Below are positions 1-10,162 of a DNA stretch of 64,000 nt, in pieces. Within the stretch, counting starts at the first letter, position 1; each line of letters opens with the position of its first letter. The position numbers and the translations under genes were made by a program. Under the pieces are notes generated by a model. That model searched no databases, was not told where the DNA came from, and worked only from the letters and a program-made list of their open reading frames with translations. This DNA is from Pyropia yezoensis. Its lineage: Eukaryota > Rhodophyta > Bangiophyceae > Bangiales > Bangiaceae. The stretch covers positions 750,590-814,589 of the forward strand of contig CM020619.1 in NCBI GenBank assembly GCA_009829735.1, written 5' to 3'.

Positions 1-2
1 GG

Positions 3-104
3 TCGCTGTCGGCGCCGTCCGAGGCCGCCGCCGGGGAGCGCCGGCGGCTCTTGCCCAGCCTCGAAAAGACGGGCGGCGCGGCGGCCGACGCGGCGGCGGC
101 GCCT

Positions 105-135
<31 letters not shown>

Positions 136-638
136 GGTGCCGGGGGGCGTCTGCCCCCCGCCGACGCCGTCCTCTGCCCACATCCCCGCGTGGCCGCGAG
201 GGGGGGGAGAGGGGGGACCCCGACCGGCCGCCCCCCCCGCCCCCCCCGCCCCCCCCGCCCCCCCCCCCGCGCTCCCTGGACCACCGCCCATTGCCGCGCG
301 GCGACCGCGACCGCGACCGCGACCGCGACGGGGAGCGGGAGCGCGACACGGAGCGCGACCGCGACCGCGACGCCCGGCCCGCCGACGACCCCGACGCCCC
401 CGACGTCCACGACCCCGACGACGCAGACGGCGGCACGCTGCGCCCGCGGCTGCGGCTGCGGCGGTGGCCACCCCGCCACCGCTGGCGGCCGAGCGGCGAC
501 CGTGGGCGGCGGTCCCTACCCCCACCGCGGGGGCGGGGAGCGCCACCCACCGGCGGTGGAAGGCGAACCGCCGGCGCGCCCCGGCCACGGCTGTGGCCAC
601 GGCTGCGGCTGCGGCTACGGCTGGGGCTGCGGCTGTGA
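3..638 (+). CDS. Possible 3' part of a low-complexity gene cut by the window edge
   Basis: A reading frame is open from the first bases of the window to a stop at 636-638. It starts with an ordinary-looking mixed stretch (SLSAPSEAAAGERRRLLPS), followed by poly-Pro, Arg-rich sequence, a second poly-Pro block and an Arg-Asp repeat (GDRDRDRDRDGERERD) at about 300-380, ending Arg/Leu-rich. RD/RE repeats of this type occur in nuclear RNA-binding proteins, but no folded domain is visible and two other frames are also open here because of the GC bias. No start codon is claimed; the beginning would lie to the left of the window. It may be only a chance open frame in GC-rich DNA. Confidence 0.2.
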
Positions 639-2229
639 CTGAGGCTGCTGCCACGGCTAAGGCTGCGGCTGTAGCTGCGGCTGTAGCTGCGGCCATGGCC
701 ACGACTGCGGCTGCGACTGCGGCTGCGGCGACCGCGGCCGTCTGCCCCGCCCAGGCGGCTGTCGCTCCCGCTGCGGCTGGGCTGTCGACCGCCGCTGCCA
801 CCACCGCCGCTGCCGCCACCACCACCACCGCCGCCGCTGCCCCCGCGCCGGCCACGCCCGCCCGGCCCCCGTCGGCTGCCCTCCCCGCTACCGCTGCTGC
901 CGCCGCTGCCGCCGCCCCACGACCGAGACCGGGGCGGTGGCGGCGACGGCGCCGCGTGGTGCGCCCGGCGGCCGTCGCCACCGGCGGCCCGCTGGCGCCT
1001 CCGGCGAAAGGAGCCCGACGAGTCCTGTGGCGATAGAAAAACGAGCCGTCCGCAGTCGCCCCCGAACACAGGCGGGAGGGCCGGAAGGAAAAGGAGGGAA
1101 GGGGGGGGGGGGGGGGGGGGGGAGGGAGGGGGGGTGTAGAGCAGAGACAGGCAGCAGAGAAGGGGAAGCCAGAGGGGCAGGAAGAGAATGGGAAGTACAT
1201 GCGCAGAGGGGCAAGGGGGGGGGCCGGAAGGGCGTGGGGAGCAGAGACCCAAGACACACACACAGCCGCACGGCGGGCGCCAACGCAGGAAAGAGAAGCG
1301 ACGGGGAGCGACGGCGCACGTGGTGCACCACGGCGTCGCGACGGCCAGTCAGTGTCGGCTCGGTACGAGTAGCGCGGCAGGCCACCATGTACGCACGCCC
1401 TGCCAGAGCACAGGGGAGGGGCGAACGGGCGGGGGGGGGGGGGGGGCGGTAGGAGCGTGGGATGCGAGGGAGGCCAGGGGACGACCCGAGCGCCGCCCGG
1501 CGGTGCAGACGTGGTGCCGCCAACGGCGGCCTGGGGAGGGGCAGGGGGCGGGTGGCTGCGCCCGAGGTGGCGGTGAGGCAGGGGGCAAAGTGGGGGGGCG
1601 GGGGGGCGTCCGTACCGTCATGCGCGCGTCGCTGTCGGTGCCGCTGCCATTGTCGGCCATGGCAGTGCGGCCGTCGGGGCGGGGGGGTACAGGGGGAGGC
1701 CGAGGTGGAGGGCCACGGTGGGGAGGGTGGGGGGGGGGGGGGGAGACGGGGGGGGGGGAAGAGGGAGGCGGTGGCGGTGGGAGGGGGGGAGGGGGCGGGC
1801 GGGTGGGGGGGCGCGCATCGGTCGCAAGGCCGCGCGCCGCCGTTGCACCGGCACACGCCGGGCGCGACCGGCGGGTGGGTCCCGTTTGCGCCCCACAAAC
1901 CAATTGCGGCCCATCAGGTACGGGATTCCGGGGCAGGCGCTCGTGAAATCCCGGCCGCCGATCGCCCCCACGCGGGGGCGGCGCGTCCGCCGCGCGCCGT
2001 GCCCACCGGCGGCGACGACGGCGCGCACACACAGACAGCCAAGCACCCTACCCCCCCCACCCAGTCCACCGCTCACGCTGTGCCACCCCGCCCCGCCTCT
2101 TCACTGCACGTCCCCCACCCTCCCGGTCTGGTGGCGGCGGCGGCGGCGGCGGGTTGACCCTGTGGTTAGGGGGTACGGGGGAGGGGGGGGTGGGGGGGGG
2201 GGTGACGACGACGGCGGCGGCGAGCAGCC
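639..2229. other. Low-complexity intergenic DNA upstream of EIF3J
   Basis: No gene is supported. The stretch holds a degenerate GGCTGC/GGCTGT hexamer repeat (about 600-740), Pro/Ala-coding C-rich DNA, and very long G runs (about 1098-1122, 1431-1446, 1728-1742) able to form G-quadruplexes. Open frames on both strands are compositional. The last few hundred bases should contain the EIF3J promoter and 5' UTR, but no TATA box is obvious. Confidence 0.6.
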
Positions 2230-3368
2230 ATGTCGGATTGGGGTACGTCCACGGGCGGGCGGCCGGCCGCGCGGGCGCGCGCCAGCGGCGGCGGCGACCG
2301 TGGTGGGGGGAGATGGGGGGGCGGGGGGATGGGATGTCTCTGTGTGTGCGTGGTTGCTGTGGTTGATTGTCTTTTCTTTTTTTTTTGCTTCTTTACGGGG
2401 GGGGAGTGCTGCGGCGGCCGCCCGGATGGCGACTGGCGGCCGCCGCGGTGGCCAGTGTGCGGCGCGGTCGGTGGGGTGGATGTGGGGTGGGGGGCTGACC
2501 TGACCGTTGGTCCTGTGCTTGTTTGATGGTTGTCTTGTTTTGTGTGTGCGTGTGTGTGTGTGTGCCCGTGTGGTGATGCCCCCGGTCGGCGGTGCGGTTC
2601 GTTGTGTGTGCGTCGTCCACCCGCTTTACCCCGACACGCTGCCACGCGCACGTGCTCCACCCTCCTCCCCCCACCCCCCCTCTGCCCACCCCCCCTGTAC
2701 ACCGTTGCCGCCGTCGTCGTCGCCGTCGCCGTCGCCGCCGTCGTCGTCGCCGTCGCCGTCGCCGCCGTCGTCGTCGCCGTCGCCGTCGCCGCCGTCGTCG
2801 CCGCCGCCGCCGCCACCGCCGCCGTCGTCGCCGCCGCCGTTGCGTCTGCCACTGCCGCTGCCGCCCCTGCCGCCGCCTGTCCCCGCCGCCCCTGTCGCCG
2901 CCGTCGCTGCCACCTCCGCCGCCACCTCCGCCGCCGCGGCTGCCGCTGTCACTACCATCACCATGATTACCACCCCCGCCACCTCCCGCTGCCATCACCC
3001 GTCGCCTGCACAGAGAATGACGACTGGGAGCCGGCGGTGGCGGTGCCGGCCGAGGTGAAGAAGACGTGGGAGGGGGAGGACGCGTCGGAGGATGAGCAGC
3101 CGGTACGTGTATTTTCTATCTCTTTCTTATTCTTGACTCCTTTCGTGAGGAGGGGGGGAGTGGGGGAAGCGGGTGGCCGAGCGGCATTGCAGTGGAGGGG
3201 CTCATGGCGAAGGGGGGGGGGGGGGGGGGCAGGTTGGCATGTGTGCGTGCCCTTTTGCGAGCCGTACCGCCACTAGGGTCCCGTTCCCTTCCCCCCCGTG
3301 GCCACGGCCACGGCGCCGTCGTTGGGTGGTGGCGTCGCCGCCGCCGCCGTCGCCGCCGCCGCCGTTGC

Positions 3369-3414
<46 letters not shown>

Positions 3415-4673
3415 CCCGTCGCTGCTGCCGCCGCCGCCGCGTCGCCCGCGTGGCCGAGCGGCCGACGGCTGGGAGGGGGCAACCGGGGGCGGCGGCCGCG
3501 CGGCAGCCGCGACTGCGTGCCTCCATCACGCCACTTGCCGTGACGGGGGTGGGATGCCCCTTTTTTTTTTCCTACCCTTCCAGGGTTTCTGCGGGCCATT
3601 GTTGACGGCGGCGGCGTCTGGGTGCCGCGCGACCCGTGTTGCGGGCCGGGCCGCAACACTGGTCGCGCGGCAGGCCGCCAAAGGGAGGGTGCGGGGCGGG
3701 ACTAGCCGCACCCGGCGGTGGGCGCGCCTCCCACTGTCACTCTGCGCGCCCCGACGGGGTGCCTTGGGACCGCGCGACCTGCTCCCGTCCCCGCTGGGGT
3801 TGGCGGGGGCGAGTTCGGCGGGCGTCCGAGGCGGTGTACCCGTTGTTTGGGGTGCGGCGGCGACGGTTTTGTCGGGGTGGCTTCTACTTCGCGTGCCTTC
3901 CGCTTCGTCTATCCGCTGACCTCCCGTTCCTCTCGAGGCTTTTCTTTTTCCCCTGCCCCTTGTCTTTCTGGGTGTTGTGCTTGTTTTGTGTTGCTGGCCC
4001 CTGGCTTGTGCTCGTGACACAGTCCAAGGCAGAGGGCACCACCACCGATACGAAAACGCCCGAGGCAGAGGCGGCCGCCGCTGCCGCCGCCGCGGCGGCG
4101 GCGGCACGGCCCAAGAAGAAGCGCGCCGCCCTCCTGCGTGAGCGGGAGGAGGCGGCCGAGGCGTCGCGGCTGGCGGCGCTGGACCTGGAAGACGAGCTCG
4201 CCGCCCTCACCCCCGCCGAGCGCAAGGCGCGGCAGCAGCGGGTGGTGGAGGAGGCGGACTTTGAAAACGCCAAGGAGATGTTTTCCACCCGCCCGGCTGG
4301 CGGCGCCGACGGCGGCGCGGCGCTGACCGACTCCATCGACACCTTCCCCCGCCCCGTCTCGGACGCGGACCACGCCGCCTTTGGCGCGCTCGTCGGCGCC
4401 AAGATCGCCACCGTCCTGGTGCCGCGGCGGCCGTCCAAGTACGTGGGGATGCTCAAGGGCATCCTCCGCACCGCCGTCGCGGACCTGTCGGCAGACGACG
4501 TCAAGGAGCTGGTGTCGGTGTGCAACGTGCTGGCGAATGAGAAGCTCAAGGAGCGGTCCAAGGCGGACAAGGGGAAGAAGAAGAAACCGGTGAAGAAGAG
4601 TCTGCAAATGGAGCGGGGCGACTTTGACGGGGGAGCCCCGTCCTATGACGATGGATACGACGACTTTATGTAG
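2230..4673 (+). CDS. EIF3J: Eukaryotic translation initiation factor 3 subunit J (three coding exons)
   Basis: Peripheral eIF3 subunit (Hcr1 in yeast) that binds the 40S decoding centre and helps start-site selection and ribosome recycling in the cytosol. I read exons 2230-2242, 3014-3102 and 4023-4673, with introns 2243-3013 and 3103-4022. Both introns begin GTACGT and end CAG, and the second has a long pyrimidine tract. The total is 753 nt, 250 residues. The 13-nt first exon gives MSDW, and the split Glu codon joins to NDDWEPAV, matching the family's acidic N-terminus (DDWE...WEGEDASEDE). Exon 3 encodes a poly-Ala tract, a basic linker, LTPAERKARQQ, and the conserved C-terminal domain ending GYDDFM, close to the family's usual DYEDFM. 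It converges with PURH. The C-terminal call is very strong; the tiny first exon is a splice inference. A small extra exon within intron 2 is not excluded. Confidence 0.9.
2707..2800. repeat. 27-bp minisatellite in EIF3J intron 1
   Basis: Three perfect tandem units of 27 bp (2707-2733, 2734-2760, 2761-2787) built from GCC and GTC triplets, plus a partial fourth. It keeps all frames open on both strands, explaining the Arg-, Ala/Val- and Ser/Pro-rich false reading frames here. It lies in the intron by my gene model. Confidence 0.85.
3328..3440. repeat. CCG/GCC triplet repeat in EIF3J intron 2
   Basis: Near-uninterrupted GCC/CCG triplets, with rare GTC, GTT and CAC variants, inside the second intron. 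It creates long poly-Pro, poly-Arg and poly-Ala frames that are not genes. Confidence 0.8.
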
Positions 4674-5075
4674 GCGGGCACCGGGCGGCAGCGCGGTGAC
4701 CTTCGGTTTCTCCCTTCTTTTTTTTTTGGTTGCCCACTTGCCTTTCTCCATCGTGACCGTCAGACCCTTCCGGGCCCCCATTCTTCAGTCGAAACAGTTT
4801 GCGTGTTCCGGCTGGGGGGGGAGGGGGGCGCCGGTGCCCTGGTGCGCTCCGTCAGTTACCGACGGGCACGGGTGACCGCCACGAAGCCGCCGCACGCGTC
4901 CGAGGCCGCCGCCTCAGACGTCGTGGCGCCACCCGGCTGCCACGCCCGTCATCGCAAGCGCAAGAATGAGAAAAAAGCGACAGCACTAGTCAACCCTGCC
5001 CAGCAGACACCCGCGCCCACACGCCACCCCATCTTCAACCCCCCACCACCTGCCCATACGAATAACCCCACCCTC
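4674..5075. other. Convergent spacer EIF3J / PURH
   Basis: About 400 bp holding the 3' UTRs of two genes that point at each other. It has a T-rich stretch just after the EIF3J stop (about 4715-4750) and an A-rich stretch near 4965-4980 (on the PURH strand a T-rich 3' flank). No consensus AATAAA is seen and no gene is supported. Confidence 0.6.
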
Positions 5076-6917
5076 TCAATGCTTGAACGTGCGGAAGTCA
5101 CAAAACACCATGGCCATCCCCCGCTCATCCGCCGCCGCAATCACCTCGGCGTCACGCTTGCTCCCCCCCGGTTGGATGACCGCCGTTGCGCCCGCGTCGG
5201 CCACCGCCACGAGGCCGTCGGCAAAGGGGAAAAAGGCGTCGCTGGCCACCACACTCCCCGCCGTCCGCGCCCCCTCTGCCTCCCCCGCCTCGCGGCCCGT
5301 CTCACCCGCCTTCCACGCCGCAATCCGCGCAGCATCGACGCGGCTCATCTGGCCCGCGCCCGTCCCCACCGCCCGCCCGTCGCGCGCAAAGAGGATGGCG
5401 TTGGACTTTACGTGCTTGACAATCCGGTTGGCGAAGAGCAGGTCCCGCATCTCCGCGTCGGTCGGCGCCCGCTTGGTCACCACCCGCACGCTCGCCGACG
5501 ACGCGACCGCCGTGTCGGCGCCCTGCAGCAGGAAGCCCCCTGAGACAGACTTGAGGAGGAGGCCCGCCGCCGCGTCGCGCGGCGGGAGACCCCCCGTGAG
5601 GAGCACCCGCAGGTTCTTCTTCTTGGCCAGCACCTCGGCCGCCGCGCCCGAAACGTCGGGCGCAATGAGCACTTCGGCAAAGAGGCCCGCAATCGCCTCG
5701 GCCGCCGCCTTGTCCACCGCCACGTTGAGCGCAATGATGCCCCCAAACGCCGACAGCGGGTCACACGCCAGCGCCCGCGTAAACGCCGCCTCGGCCGTCT
5801 CCCCCGTCGCCACCCCGCACGGGTTGGCGTGTTTCACCACCACCGCCGCGGGGCCGTCGGTGGCCGGGTCAAACTCTGCGGCGAGCGCCCACGCAGCGTC
5901 CGTGTCACTAATGTTGTTGTAGCTGAGCTCCTTGCCCTGGATCTGCTCGGCCGACGCGACGCCGCGCGACCCCCCCCCACCCGACACGTCGGCGTAAAAG
6001 GCGGCCGCCTGGTGCGGGTTCTCCCCGTACCGGAGCGTCTGCTTGAGCGCCCCCGCCCAGGTTACGACCGGCGGGAACGCAGTGCCGGCCTGCTGGTGGA
6101 ACCGCCGCGCCACCGCCGCGTCATAGGCTGCCATGGCACCATACGCCTCAGCAGCGAGGCGCAGGCGCAGGCGGCTGCCCGTCGAGCAGTCATTGTCGGC
6201 AAGCTCGTTCATCACCGCCGCGTACTGCGACACGTCCGTCACCACCGTGACGTGCGAGTGGTTCTTGGCGGCGGCGCGGACCATGGCGGGCCCGCCAATG
6301 TCCACATTCTCCACACACTCGGCCCACGGGGCGCCCCGCGCGACCGTCTCACCAAACGGATAGAGGTTGACAATGACCAGGTCAATGGGCAGGATGTCCG
6401 CGGCAGCCATGGCGTCCACGTGGTCCGCACTGTCGCGGATGCCAAGAAGGCCGCCGTGCACCTTGGGGTGCAGCGTCTTGACGCGCCCGTCCAGCATCTC
6501 GGGGAAGCCCGTATAGTCGGCCACGTCCACGACGGGCAGGTCCGCCGCGCGGAGGGCGGCGGCGGTGCCACCCGTCGACAGCAGCTCCACCCCATTCTCC
6601 GACAGGTAGGTGGCCATCCCCACCAGCGACGTCTTGTCCGACACGGACAGGAGCGCGCGGCGGACGCGCACCATGGTCGGCGCGGGGGCGCCGGGGGGGG
6701 AGGGCGCCGCCGCTGCCTCTGCCGCAGGGGCAGTGGCGGGCGCGTCAGACGGGGGGGGGTTGGTGGACGTCATGGCCACCGCGGGGGGGGCGGCGCACCG
6801 GCTGGGTCGGGGTAGCCGCCGCCGCGCGGCGCCGCCGGCAGGGGCGGAAGAGGTGGCGGCCCGCACGGGCGGAGGGCGGCGGGTCGGGAGGGCGGCGGCG
6901 GGCACAAACGCGGCCAT
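5076..6917 (-). CDS. PURH: Bifunctional AICAR formyltransferase / IMP cyclohydrolase, probably plastid-targeted
   Basis: Catalyses the last two steps of de novo purine synthesis: formyl transfer to AICAR, then ring closure to IMP. Intronless, 613 residues from the ATG at 6917; an in-frame GTG lies four codons upstream and is not used. Residues 1 to about 80 are Ala/Pro/Arg/Ser-rich, low in acidic residues, and resemble a transit peptide plus linker. The cyclohydrolase (MGS-like) domain begins near residue 84 ([45 protein letters not shown]). The transformylase domain follows, with [29 protein letters not shown], the catalytic Lys-His in [36 protein letters not shown] and a C-terminus in RTFKH. 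The catalytic part matches the usual length of about 530 residues. Family call is near certain; plastid location is inferred. Confidence 0.97.
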   Translation of the reverse strand: MAAFVPAAALPTRRPPPVRAATSSAPAGGAARRRLPRPSRCAAPPAVAMTSTNPPPSDAPATAPAAEAAAAPSPPGAPAPTMVRVRRALLSVSDKTSLVGMATYLSENGVELLSTGGTAAALRAADLPVVDVADYTGFPEMLDGRVKTLHPKVHGGLLGIRDSADHVDAMAAADILPIDLVIVNLYPFGETVARGAPWAECVENVDIGGPAMVRAAAKNHSHVTVVTDVSQYAAVMNELADNDCSTGSRLRLRLAAEAYGAMAAYDAAVARRFHQQAGTAFPPVVTWAGALKQTLRYGENPHQAAAFYADVSGGGGSRGVASAEQIQGKELSYNNISDTDAAWALAAEFDPATDGPAAVVVKHANPCGVATGETAEAAFTRALACDPLSAFGGIIALNVAVDKAAAEAIAGLFAEVLIAPDVSGAAAEVLAKKKNLRVLLTGGLPPRDAAAGLLLKSVSGGFLLQGADTAVASSASVRVVTKRAPTDAEMRDLLFANRIVKHVKSNAILFARDGRAVGTGAGQMSRVDAARIAAWKAGETGREAGEAEGARTAGSVVASDAFFPFADGLVAVADAGATAVIQPGGSKRDAEVIAAADERGMAMVFCDFRTFKH

Positions 6918-7816
6918 AAGGGGAGGCACGCCGGTTCTGACGGGGTGGCAGGAGGGGCGGGCGACAAAGGCTGACCAGTGACGGGGTAAGGGGGGGCGGG
7001 TGGTGTAGAGAGAGGGAGTCCTGATGCCGGCGGAGCGGAGGCGGCGGCGTCGGCCGGGCGGTGGCTGGGCAGAGGACGGGAAGCGGCTCGAGGTCGCGGC
7101 GGTGCGCGGTTGGGCCCGACGCTGCCCGAGGAGGGGGGGGTCGGGGGGGGCGGATCACCGGCGCCCGCCGGCGTCGACAACCGGCCGACGGGACGTGGAA
7201 TGGATCGAGGAGGCGACCTGCAATTACGATACGTATGTACTCCAGAGGGCGAGGTAGAAGAGGAAAGTGTTGTTTACTGAAAACTCCGAAAAAGGGGGGG
7301 TCCCACGACGATTGGTCAGAAAACGGTTGGCGGCCACAGCCGCCACTCCCGGCCACGTCAGCGGCGCGACGGAGGCCACGGCACACACAGGACCGGACGC
7401 ACGGCGGGCACCACGGGAGGAATCCACAGGCATCGGTACAGTATGTACACTGTATGCACTGTACAGCAACGGCCGGCACGCGGGGGGAGGACGCCCGACC
7501 GACGACAAGCCTCTGCGGCTCGGGCGGCCAAGCCGTGCTCTCATCAGCCACATCGGCAGGCACAGCCGCACAAAGTACAGCAGCGGGGACAATGAACCCG
7601 AGGGGCATTGGTAGGCTCGCCCGGCCCACCGACCAGGCCTGGCAGCAGCTGACCACGGATCGGCGGTGGCCGCCGCCAGCGGCATTACGGTACGCAGGAA
7701 GAGTAAAAGAGCAGTCGCCAAGCGGCTCTCAGAAGAAAAAAAGACGAAAGGAAGAATGGGAAGGTGATGCGAGGCCCAAGACCCGTCCGCCCGCCACGGA
7801 CGCAACGGTCGCCGGC
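6918..7816. promoter_or_regulatory. Spacer upstream of PURH / downstream of DXS
   Basis: About 900 bp between two genes on the same strand; it must hold the PURH promoter and the DXS 3' UTR. The PURH-proximal part is G-rich. At 7436-7464 there is an interrupted inverted repeat (GTACAGT ... ACTGTAC) with an internal near-palindrome. A related GTACAGTA motif lies upstream of DXS. No gene is supported, and the regulatory role is inferred only from position. Confidence 0.35.
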
Positions 7817-10162
7817 TCAAGAGCTGACGCCTCCCGACAGCACTTCTGCGCTGCGGCCCAGCAGGCGCAGGGCCGTCGCCTCAATGTGGCTCGCATTCAG
7901 CCCCGCCTCCTCGTACTGCTCGCTCTGGCTCCCGTGGTCAATGTACCGGTCGGGGAGGACCATCGGCCGCACCCGCAGGTCACCACCGTCGAGGAGCCCC
8001 TCGAGGGCCAGAAAGTGGAGCACATGGTCGCCAAAGCCCCCAATGCTGCCCTCCTCCACTGTCACCAGCACCTCGTGATCGGCGGCAAGCGACCGGACCA
8101 GCTCCGTGTCGAGAGGCTTCATGAACCGTGCGTCCGCAACGGTCACGGCCACGCCTGCCGCCTCGAGCGCGTCTGCCGCATTGACGCACTCGAGCAGCCG
8201 CGTGCCAATCGACAGGAGCGCCACCTTACGCCCGCCATTGCCGGAGGCGTGGCGGAGGATGCGACCCTTGCCAATAGGCAGCGCCCGCCCGCGCGCCGGC
8301 ATCTCAGCGCCGCGGTAGCCAAGCTTGGACCGGAGCGTCTCGAGGCCGAGACCGTTGCCCCGAGGGTACCGCACCACCGTCGGGCCATCATCAAACGCAA
8401 TGGCCGTGGCGATCATGTGCTGGAGCTCCACCTCGTCCGACGGCGCCATGATGGTCATGTTGGGCAGGCAGCCCAGGTAGGCCAGGTCAAACGACCCGGC
8501 ATGAGTAGCGCCATCGTTGCCAACAAGCCCCGCCCGGTCGAGGATGAAGCGGACCGGTAGCCGCTGCAGCGCCACATCGTGCACGACCTGGTCATAGCCG
8601 CGCTGGAGGAAGGTCGAGTAAATGCAGCAGACGGGCTTGGCACCTTCGGTGGCCATCCCTGCCGCCAGCGTCACTGCATGCTGCTCCGCAATCCCCACGT
8701 CGTAGCACCGGTTGGGGAAGCGCTCACCAAACAGGTTGAGGCCCGTCCCACCCGGCATGGCCGCGGTGATGGCCACCACCTTGCGGTCCCGCTCCGCCTC
8801 GGCAATGAGTGCCCGGGCAAAGACGCCCGTGTAAGAGGGCGTCGGCGCCACCGACTTGGCCTGCTTGCCAGTGGCAACGTCAAACTTGGCCACCCCGTGG
8901 TACCGGTCAAAGGCGCCCTCGGCGGGGGCGTAGCCGCGGCCCTTCTCCGTCTTGACGTGAAGCATGACCGGCTTGTTGCCCGGCAGGTCCCGCACATTCT
9001 CCAGGATGGGGATGAGGGTGTCCAGGTTGTGTCCGTCAATGGGGCCAATGTAGTAAAACCCGAGCTCCTCAAACAGGGTGCCCCCCCCACCGGGCGACAC
9101 GATACCCCGTGCGTACTCGTCCACCTTGGCGGCAATGCCCTGCACCTCCTCAGGGAAGAGGCGGGAAAAATCCTTGGCCGCCGACCGCACGTCGGAAAAC
9201 GGCTTGGATGACAGCAGCCGGCTGGTGTAGTTGGAGAGCGCCCCCGACGGCACCACCCCCGCGGCCGTCTGGGTGCCCGTCGGCAAACTGACCTGCCCAT
9301 TGTCATTGAGCACCACAATCACCCGGTTCTTGAGGTAACCCGCGTTGTTCATGGCCTCGTAGGCCATCCCGCCCGTAATGGCGCCGTCCCCAATCACCGC
9401 AATACACTCATTGTTCTTACCAGCCAGGTCCCGTGCGACCGCCATGCCCAGCGCTGCAGAGATGCTGGTGCTGCTGTGGCCAGCACCAAACGGGTCGTAC
9501 TCTGACTCGGTGCGCTTGGTGAAGCCGCTCAGCCCGCCGCTCTGGCGCATCGTGCCCATGGAGTCGCGGCGGCCAGTCAGGATCTTGTGGCAGTAGGCCT
9601 GGTGCGCCACGTCCCACACAATCCGGTCGTGGGGGGTATTAAACACAAAGTGGAGGGCGACGGTCAGCTCCACCACACCCAGCGACGCGCCCAGGTGGCC
9701 GCCCGTCTTGGAGACGGACCGGATGGTATCCCAGCGGAGCTCGTGCGCCAGCCGCTTAATCTGCGGCAGCGACCAGCTGCGGTAGTCGGCGGGCTCGGCA
9801 ATCCGGTCAAGCAGTGGGGTGCTCTTGGGGCCATTGTCGTGGGACGCCGCCGCCGCTGCTGCTGCCGCCGTTGTCGCCGCCGACGCTGCCGCTGCCGCCG
9901 CCGACGCCGCCGCTGCCGCCGCAGCGTCGGACGGCCCACGGGGAGGGGGCCCCGCCCCATTGCCGCCACGCGCATCCATGCGCAGCACCGCTGGCGGGGA
10001 GGCGGCCCCATCCGGGGCTGTCGGCGGCGCCGCCGCCGCGGACGCCCGTCGGCGGCTGGCGGGGGTGGTGACCACAGAGGCGGCGCGCGCGCCCACCGAC
10101 GATGCCGATGACAGGGACGACGGCGGCAAAGCCGCAAACGCCGGGCGAGCGCACGGCGCCAT
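7817..10162 (-). CDS. DXS: 1-deoxy-D-xylulose-5-phosphate synthase, plastid precursor
   Basis: First enzyme of the plastid MEP isoprenoid pathway; a thiamine-diphosphate enzyme condensing pyruvate and glyceraldehyde 3-phosphate. Intronless, 781 residues from the ATG at 10162. A longer frame starts at a GTG at 10294, but its extra 44 residues are low-complexity and the ATG sits in a good context. Residues 1 to about 110 are a Ser/Ala/Arg-rich leader with a poly-Ala linker. Catalytic part: [18 protein letters not shown] (about 154-171), [15 protein letters not shown], ThDP/Mg motif [15 protein letters not shown] (258 on) with LNDNGQ, then the transketolase Pyr domain with [15 protein letters not shown] and [13 protein letters not shown], and the C-terminal domain. 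Without the leader its length matches the usual 620-680. No frame damage is seen. Confidence 0.97.
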   Translation of the reverse strand: MAPCARPAFAALPPSSLSSASSVGARAASVVTTPASRRRASAAAAPPTAPDGAASPPAVLRMDARGGNGAGPPPRGPSDAAAAAAASAAAAAASAATTAAAAAAAASHDNGPKSTPLLDRIAEPADYRSWSLPQIKRLAHELRWDTIRSVSKTGGHLGASLGVVELTVALHFVFNTPHDRIVWDVAHQAYCHKILTGRRDSMGTMRQSGGLSGFTKRTESEYDPFGAGHSSTSISAALGMAVARDLAGKNNECIAVIGDGAITGGMAYEAMNNAGYLKNRVIVVLNDNGQVSLPTGTQTAAGVVPSGALSNYTSRLLSSKPFSDVRSAAKDFSRLFPEEVQGIAAKVDEYARGIVSPGGGGTLFEELGFYYIGPIDGHNLDTLIPILENVRDLPGNKPVMLHVKTEKGRGYAPAEGAFDRYHGVAKFDVATGKQAKSVAPTPSYTGVFARALIAEAERDRKVVAITAAMPGGTGLNLFGERFPNRCYDVGIAEQHAVTLAAGMATEGAKPVCCIYSTFLQRGYDQVVHDVALQRLPVRFILDRAGLVGNDGATHAGSFDLAYLGCLPNMTIMAPSDEVELQHMIATAIAFDDGPTVVRYPRGNGLGLETLRSKLGYRGAEMPARGRALPIGKGRILRHASGNGGRKVALLSIGTRLLECVNAADALEAAGVAVTVADARFMKPLDTELVRSLAADHEVLVTVEEGSIGGFGDHVLHFLALEGLLDGGDLRVRPMVLPDRYIDHGSQSEQYEEAGLNASHIEATALRLLGRSAEVLSGGVSS

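Noticed and set aside
51-2032. Several overlapping 200-340-residue frames on both strands
   Set aside because: Stop-poor because of GC bias; pure Pro/Arg/Gly/Ala composition and no domain, except for the weakly supported left-edge frame.
2395-3000. Arg-, Ala-, Gly- or Pro-rich open frames on both strands around 2,400-3,000
   Set aside because: Products of a 27-bp GCC/GTC repeat inside EIF3J intron 1.
6918-6929. PURH start at 6929
   Set aside because: It is GTG; an ATG four codons later fits better.
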